A stretch of DNA of 64,000 nucleotides, from assembly GCF_034424375.1 (NCBI RefSeq), contig NZ_CP139965.1, positions 6,014,001 to 6,078,000 on the forward strand. Reading direction: 5' to 3'. The notes beneath the pieces were generated by a model. That model was given only the letters and a program-made list of their open reading frames with translations. It made no database searches and was not told where the DNA came from. Of this stretch, positions 19,353 through 28,709 are shown piece by piece; position 1 is the stretch's first letter; each line of letters starts with the position of its first letter. The translations under genes and the position numbers were made by a program. The DNA is from Paraburkholderia kururiensis (lineage in GTDB: Bacteria > Pseudomonadota > Gammaproteobacteria > Burkholderiales > Burkholderiaceae).

Positions 19353-19718
19353 GCCAGTCTCCTGAGGAATCGGTAGTGTTCCTGCACATCGGCGCCCTGA
19401 GCACCGTGCGCTAACCTGGAAACAGCACGCCGCGTTCCCGAATGGCGACCAAGCCGCTGCGCTCACCACCGCGCGGGCACGCGCCATGCGTCAACGCGAA
19501 AGGCCGCGAGACCGGGCATCCATCACCTGGCTGCGAACGCGTCGTCGTGCGTGCGCCGACGCGCATCGCCCCAGGGAAAGTGCCGTCATCGCGCCTTCCA
19601 CACGATGCGCGGCAACGGCGTATGCTCGTGACCATGAGCCGCCGCAGCGCATCACGCATCACGACATCGCGCGCTGCCTGTTTTCCGGCTTTTTCTCCCC
19701 TCTGGCGCAAGGCTCGCG
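19353..19718. other. Intergenic region, no gene recognised
   Basis: About 365 bases between divergent genes. Open frames here overlap the glycosyltransferase start or are antisense to it. No terminator or clear operator seen. Confidence 0.4.
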
Positions 19719-20717
19719 ATGAATCCGTTCAACGCATCGGCCACACCCGAATCCGTGCCGCGCATCACGGTGGTCGTGCTCACGCACAACCGTGTGCGGG
19801 TCGTCCTCGAAACGGTGGCGCGCCTGCTCGCGCTGCCGGACGCGCCCGGCCTCATCGTGGCGGACAACGGTTCCACAGACGCCACCGTCACGCTGATCGG
19901 TTCGCTCTTTCCTTCGGTACGCATCGTCCAGTGTCTGGGCGACCTGGGTGCCTCGGCGCACAGTCGCGCAGTGGCGCTCGCCTGCACCGACTACGTGGCG
20001 TTCACCGACGACGACACCTGGTGGGAACCGGGTGCGCTCGCAGAGGCCGTGCGCGTGCTCGATAGCGCGCCGCGCGTGGCGGTGCTGAGCGCGCGCGTGG
20101 TGGTGGGCGACGAAGGCACGACGGACGCGCGCTGCGTGCGTCTGAGCGCGAGCCCGCTCGATCGAGGCGGACTGCCCGGCCCGGCGCTCACGAGCTACCT
20201 CGCCGGCGCATGCGTCATCCGGCGCGCGGCCCTGCTTGCCGTGAGCGGCGACGAACCGCTGCGCTTTGCGAGCGGCGACGAAGAACGCGTGGCGCTCGAT
20301 CTTCTCGCGCAGGGTCACGCGATCATCTACGGCGAGGGCGTGGTGGCGCGCCGCTATCCCGCCGACGACACTGAAAACGGCGACGGCAACGAGGACAGAC
20401 GTCGCGCGAATCGTCGCCGCGACGGTCGCGATGCGGGCCTGCGGCGGCGCATCGCCGCGCGCCACGCAGCGTGGGTCGCGTGGCAGCGGCTGCCGCTCGC
20501 GAGCGCGGTGGGCGCCACGCTGCGAGCCTTCGGCGTGCTCGCGCGCGAGCGTGCGCTGTGGCGCGACGCGTGGCCGCTGATCGCGGGCATCGGTGCTGCG
20601 CTCAAACGGCGCCGGCCCACACCGCCCAATGTGCTCGCGATGCGCCGCAAGGTGCTCGAAGCCGAGCGCCTCGAACAGGCGCGCGCCGCACGCGCGATGG
20701 CCGAAGAGCATCACTAG
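19719..20717 (+). CDS. Glycosyltransferase family 2 protein
   Basis: GT-A fold sugar transferase, 332 aa. N-terminal nucleotide-sugar site: ITVVVLTHNR, then VADNGSTDAT, and the metal-binding DDD in VAFTDDDTWWEPGAL. The acceptor-side region contains YLAGACVIRR and ASGDEERVALD (candidate catalytic ED). The C-terminal third is Arg-rich and helical (TENGDGNEDRRRANRRR) and may associate with membrane, but no clear transmembrane span is present. There are no other polysaccharide genes nearby, so the acceptor is unknown. Confidence 0.85.
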   Translation: MNPFNASATPESVPRITVVVLTHNRVRVVLETVARLLALPDAPGLIVADNGSTDATVTLIGSLFPSVRIVQCLGDLGASAHSRAVALACTDYVAFTDDDTWWEPGALAEAVRVLDSAPRVAVLSARVVVGDEGTTDARCVRLSASPLDRGGLPGPALTSYLAGACVIRRAALLAVSGDEPLRFASGDEERVALDLLAQGHAIIYGEGVVARRYPADDTENGDGNEDRRRANRRRDGRDAGLRRRIAARHAAWVAWQRLPLASAVGATLRAFGVLARERALWRDAWPLIAGIGAALKRRRPTPPNVLAMRRKVLEAERLEQARAARAMAEEHH

Positions 20718-20934
20718 CCGCACGCACGCCGACTGATGTTCTGGTGGTCGGTACACGCGGAGGCCTCGGCGCCTCGCCCGCTCTCTTGCATACCCTCTCT
20801 GGAACACCGCTTGCGAAGCTCCACAGGTCTGCCTTCGTCCGGGACCGACGAGCCTCTGCCCGCAGCGCGCGCGAGCGTTCGTCGGGTCGCGTCGAAGCGC
20901 CGATCCGATCCCGCTCCATCGATACGAGACCACC

Positions 20935-21348
20935 ATGAGCACCACTCGCTCCGCCCATCCTTCCACGCGCACGCGCAGCGGCCGCCCGCCTCGTCAACGG
21001 CACGCGCAGGCAAAGGAACATCACGCCCGCACGCAGGCGGCGGCAGGTCAAAGCGGCAAAGGCGGAAAGACCGGCACACGCCGCTGGTCGCATGAAGTCA
21101 TGGAAAAGAGCGATGCGCTCGATCTCGAAAAAGGCATCTTCCGCAACGGCAGCGCCGACGAGATTGCGCAGTCGTTGAAGCGCTCGTCGCTTGCGAGCCG
21201 GCGCCGCAAGGGCACGCCGTTTCAGTCGGCGATGTCGATGCTCAACTTCTACATCAATCGCGCCGGCAAAAACCTGCCGAAGACGCAGCGCACGACGCTG
21301 GAGCGCGCAAAGAAGAAGCTGCGCGAAGCGTTCGGGCGCACGCCCTGA
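20935..21348 (+). CDS. DUF3175 family protein
   Basis: 137 aa, strongly basic. The N-terminal 45 residues are low-complexity Arg/Gln/His. The conserved domain follows: RWSHEVMEKSDALDLEKGIF, SLKRSSLASRRRKG and SAMSMLNFYINRAGKNLP, which I recognise as the DUF3175 pattern. The high charge suggests nucleic-acid association, but function is not established. It converges with the hybrid kinase gene. Confidence 0.8.
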   Translation: MSTTRSAHPSTRTRSGRPPRQRHAQAKEHHARTQAAAGQSGKGGKTGTRRWSHEVMEKSDALDLEKGIFRNGSADEIAQSLKRSSLASRRRKGTPFQSAMSMLNFYINRAGKNLPKTQRTTLERAKKKLREAFGRTP

Positions 21349-21483
21349 CGTGCGCTTCGACGCGTGCGACGACGAGAGCCCTGACGTGCACCGGCCAGCC
21401 CTAAGCGCGCTTCGCGCTGTCTTCGCTACGCTCGCTGCCCTCGCGCTCTCGCGCAGCCGCGGCAAGCGTGCGGAGCAGCTCGA

Positions 21484-23475
21484 TTACGCGCAGCGGGTCC
21501 ACCGGTTCACGAGATGCTCGGCGAAGCCTTCGCTACGCGAGCGCTCGATGTCCTCCGGACGTCCCGATCCCGTGAGCGCCACGAAGGCCGTCGCCTCGGT
21601 GCCGGGCAGTTCGCGCAGACGCCGGGCGAGCGCGTAGCCGTCCATGCCGGGCAGGCCGATGTCGAGCAGCACGACGTCCACGGGCGCGCGCGCGTTCATC
21701 ATCTGGATGGCCTCGCCGGCGTCCGCGGCCGTGTGGACCTCGTGCATGTCGAGCACCATCGCGAGCGACTCCGCGGCGTCGCGGTTGTCGTCCACGATGA
21801 TCACGCGCAGCGGGCGCTGCGCGTGCGCCTCGGGCGCCGCGGGCTCCGTCACGGCGGCCACCGTGCTTGCCTGCGCGATGGGCAGGCGGATCGTGAAGTT
21901 GCTGCCGCGATTGATGCCGGCGCTCCACGCAATCGCCTCGCCGCCGTGCATCTCGGCGAGCGTGCGCACCACGGACAGGCCGATGCCGAGACCGCCCACG
22001 GCGCGGCCCGGCCGGTCCTCGCCCTGCACGAAGAGTTCGAACACATGCGGCAGCTCGGCCGCCGAAATGCCGATGCCCGTATCGCTGACCTCGATCAGCG
22101 CGCGCCCGCCCGGGCCGTGTCCTTCGGCGCGCACGGCCACGCGAATGTCGCCGCCGTCGGGCGTGTACTTGAGCGCGTTGTCCACGAGGTTCGAGACGAT
22201 CTGCGTGATGCGCGTGACGTCGGCGTCCACGTAGACGGGCGTGTCGGGCATCGAGACCGCCACGCGGTGATGCCGTTCCTCCGCGTGCGGCGCGTTGATT
22301 TCGAGCGCGCCCGTCACGGCCTCGCGCAGATCGAACACGCGGCGCTTGAGCGTGATCTTGCCGGTGGTGATGCGCGAAACTTCGAGCAGGTCGTCGATCA
22401 GGCTGGAGAGGTGGCGAATCTGCCGGTCCACCACACCCGGCACCCAGCGCGCGTGCGGCGGCAGTTCGGCCTCGCTGCGCTTGAGCACCCACGCCGCGTT
22501 GCGGATAGGCGCAAGCGGATTGCGCAGCTCGTGGGCGAGCGTGGCGAGAAATGCGTCCTTGCGGCGGTCCACTTCGCGCAACGCGTCTTCCACGCTCTTG
22601 CGGTCCGTGACGTCGGCGAGCGTCCCGATAAACGAATTCGCGCCGCCCTCGGGCGTATAGCGGAAGCTGCCGCACATTTCCAGAAAGCGCAGCGCGCCGT
22701 CGTTGCGGCGAAACAGGCGAAAGAGCGCGTTGACCTGGCGGCCCGGTGCGTCTTCGGCGCGCACGTTCGACACGAGTGCTTCCAGATCTTCGGGATGCAC
22801 GCAGCCGAAAAACTCTTCGCTCGACATCGGCCCGTCTTCGGGACGCTGCCCCGTGATCTCGTACATGCGGGCGTTTTCCCAGACGGCTTCGCCCGTCTCC
22901 ACGTCCCACTCGAAAATGCCGAGCCCGGCGGCCGCGGCCGCGATGCGCAGGCGCTCTTCGCTGTCCTGCTGCGCCGCGAACGCGAAGTCGCGGGCGCGCA
23001 GCGAGTCGTTCACGCGCTGGTTCTGTTCCTCCAGCAACTGCCGGATGGCGCCGTAGATCATGGCGCTGAAGAGGTCTTCGATAAGCTGGTGCGCGCGCGG
23101 CTGTGTGTCGTTGCGGTGCGCCGAATGCGCGAAGAATTCGCGCGTGGCCTGCTGCGTGCACTTCTGCAGCAGGTCGAGTTCGCGAAACAGTGCATCGAGC
23201 TGGTAGCCGTGCTGCCAGCGGTGCTTGCCGTGCTGGCGCGCATCGCGCTCCACCTGGCCGTAGCTCGCCTGCGGCACGGCCGCGCGCAGCGCGACGCAGA
23301 CTTCGTCGAAAACCTGCGGCAGATAGTCGATGAGCTGGGCATTCGTGAGCCGTCCGGTGTTCTCGATGGCGGGATCGGAACGCACGAGCCGCAACCAGCG
23401 TCGTGTGATCAGCCAGCGTTTGCGCTCCAGCCAGTTCGCAAGATCGGCGAAAGTCTTTCCCGCCTGCGTGTCCAT
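21484..23475 (-). CDS. Hybrid sensor histidine kinase, receiver domain truncated by a frameshift
   Basis: Soluble sensor kinase, 663 aa as read. Order: RsbRD-like N-terminal helical domain (about 10-150), PAS/PAC (175-295), HisKA with phospho-acceptor His about 315 (LATLAHELRNPLAP), HATPase_c (DNALKYTPDGG, GLGIGLSVV), and receiver with Asp about 605 (LLDIGLPGMDG). The end reads EHLVNRWTRCA where receivers need EHLVKPVDP. Removing one base from the Lys codon (around 21505-21507) explains this: the alternative frame gives KPVDPLRVIELLRTLAA and stops at 21401. ATG 23475 has GGAG upstream; the open frame further upstream has no start signal. Divergent from a second, related hybrid kinase. Confidence 0.85.
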   Translation of the reverse strand: MDTQAGKTFADLANWLERKRWLITRRWLRLVRSDPAIENTGRLTNAQLIDYLPQVFDEVCVALRAAVPQASYGQVERDARQHGKHRWQHGYQLDALFRELDLLQKCTQQATREFFAHSAHRNDTQPRAHQLIEDLFSAMIYGAIRQLLEEQNQRVNDSLRARDFAFAAQQDSEERLRIAAAAAGLGIFEWDVETGEAVWENARMYEITGQRPEDGPMSSEEFFGCVHPEDLEALVSNVRAEDAPGRQVNALFRLFRRNDGALRFLEMCGSFRYTPEGGANSFIGTLADVTDRKSVEDALREVDRRKDAFLATLAHELRNPLAPIRNAAWVLKRSEAELPPHARWVPGVVDRQIRHLSSLIDDLLEVSRITTGKITLKRRVFDLREAVTGALEINAPHAEERHHRVAVSMPDTPVYVDADVTRITQIVSNLVDNALKYTPDGGDIRVAVRAEGHGPGGRALIEVSDTGIGISAAELPHVFELFVQGEDRPGRAVGGLGIGLSVVRTLAEMHGGEAIAWSAGINRGSNFTIRLPIAQASTVAAVTEPAAPEAHAQRPLRVIIVDDNRDAAESLAMVLDMHEVHTAADAGEAIQMMNARAPVDVVLLDIGLPGMDGYALARRLRELPGTEATAFVALTGSGRPEDIERSRSEGFAEHLVNRWTRCA

Positions 23476-23775
23476 TTGCGGTTCTCCAGGCTGCTGTCCG
23501 GGCCGGCGCCGTTTCTGTGCGATCGGGCGACAGCGGCCGGCGTGGGGCGTCCCCGGGCCGGCCGCACAATCCTTGCCGGCAAGCACGTTCGATGCCCGGC
23601 CCTGCCGCGCCACGCGCTTGCCCGGCACGCAAACTGCTTATCCCATGCCCTATGGGTTGCAGTGGTGCGGGCGGCGCGCTGCAACGCGTGCGCGGAAAAC
23701 GCGACCAGACGGCGCCGCCTCCCCACGTGCCGGTGGTTGCCGGCGTGTATCCCTGGCAGGCAAGAATTACATTAG
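23476..23775. promoter_or_regulatory. Shared divergent promoter region of two hybrid kinases
   Basis: 300 bases, the only space from which both kinase genes can be transcribed. I see no gene and no extended palindrome; specific promoter elements were not identified with confidence. Confidence 0.45.
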
Positions 23776-25758
23776 ATGGACGTTATGACCGACCACCCGT
23801 CTCGCCCGCATGCGGGCCACAGCGCCCAGTCGTCCGGCGCGGCGCCCACTGGAGATGTCGATGGACGCTTCGAAGCCGTGGTCTATTCGATCGAGGACTA
23901 CGCGGTCTTCCTGCTCGACCGCAACGGCTTCGTGACCAGCTGGAACCGGGGCGCGCGGCGTATCGAGGGGTACGAGGCCGAGGACATCGTCGGGCAGCAC
24001 TTTTCCCGCTTCTATACGCGCGAAGCGGTGGCGCGCAACTGGCCCACCTACGAGCTGGAACAGGCCACCCTCACGGGCCGCTTCGAAGACGAAGGCTGGC
24101 GCGTGCGCAAGGACGGCACGACGTTCTGGGCCAACGTGGTCATCACCGCCATCCGCAACCGGCGCGGCGAACTCACCGGTTTTGCGAAGATCGTGCGCGA
24201 CCTCACCGACCGGCGCCGCCAGATGGACGCGCTGCGGCAAAGCGAGGAACGTCTGCGGCTCTTGATCGAGAGCGTGAACGACCACGCCATCTTCATGCTG
24301 GACCCGACCGGCCAGGTGGTGAGCTGGAACAGCGGCGCGACCAACATCCACGGCTACCTGCCTGCGGAGATCATCGGCCGGCATTTCTCGACGTTCTACG
24401 TGCCCGAAGACATCGCCGCCGACAAGCCGCGGCGCAATCTGGAAACGGCGAAACGGCGCGGCCGCTTCGTGGACGAAGGCTGGCGCATGCGCAAGGACGG
24501 CTCGATGTTCTGGGCCAACGTCACGCTCACGACGGTGTACGACGCCGACCGCCGCCTCACCGGCTTCGCTAAGGTGACGCGCGACATGACGGAGAGCCGG
24601 CGCCGCGATGAACTGGAACGCTCGGGCCAGCGCATGCGCGACTTCCTCGCCACGCTCGCGCACGAGCTGCGCAATCCGCTTGCGCCGGTACGCAACGCCA
24701 TCAGCTCGATGCAGATGGAGCCCGACGTGCCGCCCGTGGTGGCCCGTTCGCGCGACCTGATCGACCGGCAGATCGCCCATCTCTCGCGGCTCGTGGACGA
24801 CCTGCTCGACGTGGGCCGCATCACCTCCGGCAAGATCGAGCTACGCCAGGCGCTCGTGAACCTGGGCGACGTGATCGGCAACGCCATCGAGGCCGCGCGG
24901 CCGTTCACGGCCGGGCGCGGCCAGACCGTGGATGTTCACATGCCCGTGCAGCCCGTGATGCTGAGGGGCGACATGACCCGGCTCGTGCAGGTTTTCCAGA
25001 ATCTGCTGCACAACGCGGCGAAGTTTTCGCCCGCGGACAGCCGCATCGCCATCGACGTGGAAGTGGAAGCGCGCACGGTGGAAATCCGCATTCGCGACCT
25101 GGGCCGCGGCATTCGCCAGGAAGCGCTCGAATCGATCTTCGATCTCTTCACGCAGGAGCGCACGGGGCAAGACGCGCTGGACGAAGGACTGGGCATCGGG
25201 CTCACGTTGTGCCGCTCGCTCGTGGAACTGCACGGCGGCACGATCTCGGCCATGAGCCACGGGCACGGCACCGGCAGCACGTTCATCGTGCGGCTGCCGC
25301 GCGGCCTCGGCGAGCCCGCGGAGGCGCCGACCGCGCCGCCCGTGAGCGAAACGCCGGACGCGCATTTGCGCGTGCTGGTGGTGGACGACAACCACGATTC
25401 GGCCGACAGCCTCGCCATGCTGCTCGAACTCAAGGGCCATGACGTGCGCGTGGCCTACGACGGCGCCGCCGCGCTCGACCAGGCGGAGCGCTTCGTGCCG
25501 CACGTCGCGCTGATCGATATCGCGATGCCGAAGATGGACGGCTACGCCGCGCTGCGCGTGCTACGCAGGCGGCCCGAACTGGCCGACACCTACTTCGCCG
25601 CGATGACGGGCTTCGGCCAGCAAAGCGACATCGCGCTCTCGCGCGAGGCGGGCTTCGACATGCATCTCGTCAAGCCCGTGGACCCGACGTTGTTTGACGA
25701 ACTGCTCTCGCTGGCGGCGAAACGGCAGGCCGCGCGGCAAACGCCGTCCGCTCGGTGA
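23776..25758 (+). CDS. Hybrid sensor histidine kinase, PAS-PAS-HisKA-HATPase-REC
   Basis: Soluble 660-aa kinase. Two tandem PAS/PAC units (about 30-145 and 155-270) are near-duplicates, sharing GRFxDEGWRxRKDG and FWANV patterns, typical of redox- or ligand-sensing PAS pairs. HisKA: LATLAHELRNPLAP (His about 296). HATPase: NLLHNAAKFSPAD and EGLGIGLTL. C-terminal receiver: VVDDNHDSADS, Asp about 581 (LIDIAMPKMDG) and an intact HLVKPVDP (Lys about 633). The intact end shows by comparison what the divergent neighbour has lost. ATG 23776 or 23785 may be used. No transmembrane segment is visible. Confidence 0.9.
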   Translation: MDVMTDHPSRPHAGHSAQSSGAAPTGDVDGRFEAVVYSIEDYAVFLLDRNGFVTSWNRGARRIEGYEAEDIVGQHFSRFYTREAVARNWPTYELEQATLTGRFEDEGWRVRKDGTTFWANVVITAIRNRRGELTGFAKIVRDLTDRRRQMDALRQSEERLRLLIESVNDHAIFMLDPTGQVVSWNSGATNIHGYLPAEIIGRHFSTFYVPEDIAADKPRRNLETAKRRGRFVDEGWRMRKDGSMFWANVTLTTVYDADRRLTGFAKVTRDMTESRRRDELERSGQRMRDFLATLAHELRNPLAPVRNAISSMQMEPDVPPVVARSRDLIDRQIAHLSRLVDDLLDVGRITSGKIELRQALVNLGDVIGNAIEAARPFTAGRGQTVDVHMPVQPVMLRGDMTRLVQVFQNLLHNAAKFSPADSRIAIDVEVEARTVEIRIRDLGRGIRQEALESIFDLFTQERTGQDALDEGLGIGLTLCRSLVELHGGTISAMSHGHGTGSTFIVRLPRGLGEPAEAPTAPPVSETPDAHLRVLVVDDNHDSADSLAMLLELKGHDVRVAYDGAAALDQAERFVPHVALIDIAMPKMDGYAALRVLRRRPELADTYFAAMTGFGQQSDIALSREAGFDMHLVKPVDPTLFDELLSLAAKRQAARQTPSAR

Positions 25759-25773
25759 GCCTCGCATCTCGCG

Positions 25774-26466
25774 CTACTTCGCGGCCGCGTGGGCATCGAC
25801 GATGGGCGCGAGAAAACCTTCGAAGCCGGTCAGAATGATCTGCACACCGATGCACAGCAGCAGGAAGGCCGACACGCGCAGCGCGACGCGCGTGCCTTCC
25901 GCGCCTAGATAGCGCGCGAGCACCGAGGCGCGACTGTACGTGTAGTAGATGACGAGCATCACGAGCCCCGAGATCGCGAACGACGCCACGCCCGACAGCA
26001 GGAACTCGGAGAGCTTGTGCGTGCGGTTCGCGTTCAGCGCGATCACGGTGGCCATGGTGCCGGGGCCGGTGGTGAGCGGCACGGTGAGCGGAAAGAAGGT
26101 CTTCGCCGTGGCCGACTCCGGCTCGACCTGCGGCACGGCGGAAGCCGAGGTGGTCTCGTTCATGCGCACGCGCGTATCCGGCGCGTTGAGCATCTGCCAG
26201 CCGCCCACCGCGACGGCAAGCCCGCCGCCGATGCGCAGCGCCTCGATGGAGATGCCGAAGAAATGCAGCATCGGCGTGCCGACGAAGAATACGACGATGA
26301 GCACGAAGAACGCGTTGATGGCGACGCGACGCGCAAGAAAGCGCCGCTCCGCGTCGGAGAGCGAGGCCGTGCGGTCGAGAAAAACGAAAGCGACGCCGAG
26401 CGGATTGATGATGCTGATGAGCCCGGTGAAGCCGAACAGAATGTCGGAGATCAGGCTTTCTATCAT
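25774..26466 (-). CDS. MarC family integral membrane protein
   Basis: 230-aa polytopic inner-membrane protein with about six hydrophobic segments. It begins MIESLISDILFGFTGLISII with the family NPLG motif (IINPLGVAFVF), and has PLTTGPGTMATVIAL in the middle, both characteristic of MarC/YchE proteins. ATG 26466 gives the family-typical N-terminus; a longer frame upstream would add an unrelated basic leader. Its transport substrate is not established for the family. It ends 16 bases from the end of the convergent kinase gene. Confidence 0.88.
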   Translation of the reverse strand: MIESLISDILFGFTGLISIINPLGVAFVFLDRTASLSDAERRFLARRVAINAFFVLIVVFFVGTPMLHFFGISIEALRIGGGLAVAVGGWQMLNAPDTRVRMNETTSASAVPQVEPESATAKTFFPLTVPLTTGPGTMATVIALNANRTHKLSEFLLSGVASFAISGLVMLVIYYTYSRASVLARYLGAEGTRVALRVSAFLLLCIGVQIILTGFEGFLAPIVDAHAAAK

Positions 26467-26815
26467 GCTGTGATGGATCCGGAAAACGCGGGTTGAACGC
26501 AGGTTGAAAAGTGCGAGCAGTGTAACCGCATCGGAGCGCGCCGGGATCACGCATGCCGGCACGGGCTCGCTATGCGGCGCGAGCTGGCCGGAAGGGTGAC
26601 ATGAGGGGCGACCGGACGGGCAACCTGAAGGCGCGAAGCATGCTGCGACGCACACTGTGCAAACGCCCTCAAACGCTTGTACGCCTTCGTGCCGGAGCGC
26701 CTTTCAAAGCGCCTTCACTATTTTTGATCCGCTTTACCTCGCCGATCGGGCAGGCATACAGTCGCACGGACAACCCGCAGTCTCCGACGCATCCACCCCG
26801 TTCCAGGAGTCGCTC
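26467..26815. promoter_or_regulatory. Divergent intergenic region upstream of marC-like and DUF3311-mctP genes
   Basis: About 350 bases without a recognisable gene. It must carry promoters for both flanking units. No perfect operator palindrome found. Confidence 0.4.
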
Positions 26816-27046
26816 ATGTCCTTCCGGTTGCTTGCTGCCTTGCCCTTCATCGGCATTCTGCTTGGCGTGCCGTTCGTGAACCGCGTCGAGCCGCTCGTGC
26901 TCGGCATGCCGCTCGTGCTTGCGTGGATCGTGCTGTGGGTGGTGCTCACGGCGGTCATCATGGCGATCGTCTACCGGCTCGATCCCGCCAACCGGGAACC
27001 GCAAGGCGCGAATGTCCGAGGCTCGGCGCCCGAGGTGCGTTCATGA
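26816..27046 (+). CDS. DUF3311 small membrane protein (MctP partner)
   Basis: 76 aa with two hydrophobic segments (LLAALPFIGILLGVPFVNR and LVLAWIVLWVVLTAVIMAIV) and a short charged C-terminus with YRLDP. Family members sit directly upstream of sodium:solute symporters, as here. ATG 26816 has CAGGAG eight bases upstream. Its stop overlaps the next start (ATGA at 27043-27046), so translation is coupled and the protein is probably a subunit or assembly partner of the transporter. Confidence 0.9.
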   Translation: MSFRLLAALPFIGILLGVPFVNRVEPLVLGMPLVLAWIVLWVVLTAVIMAIVYRLDPANREPQGANVRGSAPEVRS

Positions 27047-28521
27047 GCAGCGCTCTCGTCATCATTGCCGCCGTCACGCTGCTTGCGCTCTACCTCGGCA
27101 TGCGGGCCCGCCGCGGCCACGACATGAACCTCGAGCAATGGACGGTGGGCGGCCGCAGCTTCGGCACCGCGTTCGTGTTCCTGCTGATGGCGGGCGAGAT
27201 CTACACGACCTTCACGTTCCTCGGCGGCAGCGGCTTTGCGTACGGCAAGGGCGCGCCCGTCTACTACATCCTCGCGTATGCGACGCTCGCCTACGTGCTC
27301 TCGTACTGGATGCTGCCGCCCGTCTGGCGCTACGCGAAGGCCGAGCGCCTCGTCTCGCAGCCGCATTTCTTCGCGCGCAAGTACGCGAGCCCGGCGCTCG
27401 GCGTGCTGGTTGCGCTTGTCGGCGTCGCGGCGCTCGTGCCCTACCTCGTGCTGCAGCTCAAGGGGCTCGGCATCATCGTGTCCACCGCGTCGTACGGCGC
27501 GATTCCTTCGGCGGCCGCCATCTGGATCGGCGCGGCGGTCGTGACGGCCTACGTGATGGTGTCCGGCGTGCGCGGCTCGGCGTGGAACTCCGTCGTGAAG
27601 GATCTGCTGATTCTCGCGGTCGTGCTGTTCCTCGGCATCTATCTGCCCATTCATCACTACGGCAGCCTCGGCGAAATGTTCCGCGCCATCGACGCCGCGA
27701 AGCCCGGCTTCCTCGCCTTCCCGGCCAAGGGATCGAGCGTGATCTGGTTCCAGTCCACCGTGCTGCTCACTGCGCTCGGCTTCTTCATGTGGCCGCACAC
27801 GTTCGGCTCGGTCTACACGGCGAAGGACGAGCGCATTTTCCGGCGCAACGCGATGGTGCTGCCGCTCTATCAGCTGATCCTGCTGTTCGTGTTCTTCTGC
27901 GGCTTTGCGGCGTCGCTGAAGGTGCCGGGCCTCAAGGGCGGCGACATCGACCTGTCGCTCTTCCGGCTCTCGCTCGTCACGTTCGACCCGTGGTTCGTGG
28001 GCGTGATCGGCGCCGCGGGTGTGCTGACCGCGCTCGTGCCGGGCTCGATGATCCTCACCACGGCCTCGACGCTGCTCGCCAACGACGTCTATCGCGGCCT
28101 CTTTCACAAGGCCGCCGACGATCGCGTTGTCGCGCAGCTTGCACGGCTTTTCGTGCCACTCGTGGCGCTCGTCGCGGTGCTGTTCACGCTGCATGGCGGC
28201 GAGACGATCGTGGCGCTGCTGCTGATGGGCTACAACTTCGTCACGCAGCTGTTTCCGGGGCTCGTATGCAGCCTCGCCGCGCACAACCGTGTCACGAAGC
28301 AAGGCGTGTTCTGCGGGATCGTGGCAGGCGTCGCCGTGGTGGTGACCACCACGGTGATGCACATGAGCGTCGCGCAACTGCTGCCGTTCCTGCCGGATGC
28401 GCTCAAGGACATCAACATCGGCTTGCTGGCGCTCGCGCTCAACGTGGTGGTGCTCGCGCTCGTGAGCGCCGTCACGCAGCCGCGTACGGAAGCGGGCGGG
28501 TCGCATGCGGGTGTGCATTGA
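27043..28521 (+). CDS. mctP: Sodium:solute symporter, MctP-type monocarboxylate permease
   Basis: 492-aa inner-membrane transporter of the SSS family with about 12 to 13 hydrophobic segments. N-terminal region: LEQWTVGGRSFGTAFVFLLM and GGSGFAYGKG; later GFFMWPHTFGSVYTAKDER and VPGSMILTTASTLLANDVYR, a well conserved SSS sodium-site region. Rhizobial MctP takes up lactate, pyruvate, propionate and alanine; a similar substrate range is inferred. Coupled to the DUF3311 gene by a 4-base overlap. No regulatory two-component pair is adjacent, unlike in some rhizobia. Confidence 0.9.
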   Translation: MSSALVIIAAVTLLALYLGMRARRGHDMNLEQWTVGGRSFGTAFVFLLMAGEIYTTFTFLGGSGFAYGKGAPVYYILAYATLAYVLSYWMLPPVWRYAKAERLVSQPHFFARKYASPALGVLVALVGVAALVPYLVLQLKGLGIIVSTASYGAIPSAAAIWIGAAVVTAYVMVSGVRGSAWNSVVKDLLILAVVLFLGIYLPIHHYGSLGEMFRAIDAAKPGFLAFPAKGSSVIWFQSTVLLTALGFFMWPHTFGSVYTAKDERIFRRNAMVLPLYQLILLFVFFCGFAASLKVPGLKGGDIDLSLFRLSLVTFDPWFVGVIGAAGVLTALVPGSMILTTASTLLANDVYRGLFHKAADDRVVAQLARLFVPLVALVAVLFTLHGGETIVALLLMGYNFVTQLFPGLVCSLAAHNRVTKQGVFCGIVAGVAVVVTTTVMHMSVAQLLPFLPDALKDINIGLLALALNVVVLALVSAVTQPRTEAGGSHAGVH

Positions 28522-28709
28522 CGCTGTGCGCTGTCGACGCTGATGAGGCGCGCTGACGAGGTGCGCCGACGTCCGACGCTGACCTGAGACAAACCCGCCG
28601 CAATTCCAGAGCAACCGGTCGCCGCGCCCGCATAGTCCCCAGGGCGCGGCCACGGGGCGGCCGTGATATGGTGGCGGGCGTTTCCCCACGCCCATCCCTG
28701 CCCTGATCC

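Noticed and set aside
21533..23632. 699-codon minus-strand frame over the first hybrid kinase
   Set aside because: A frame shadow; it does not carry kinase motifs, so it is not the missing continuation of the receiver. The continuation is the short frame ending at 21401.
28522..28709. Cobalamin riboswitch upstream of bluB
   Set aside because: I could not find the conserved B12-box-like sequence in this short gap by eye; a covariance search would be decisive.
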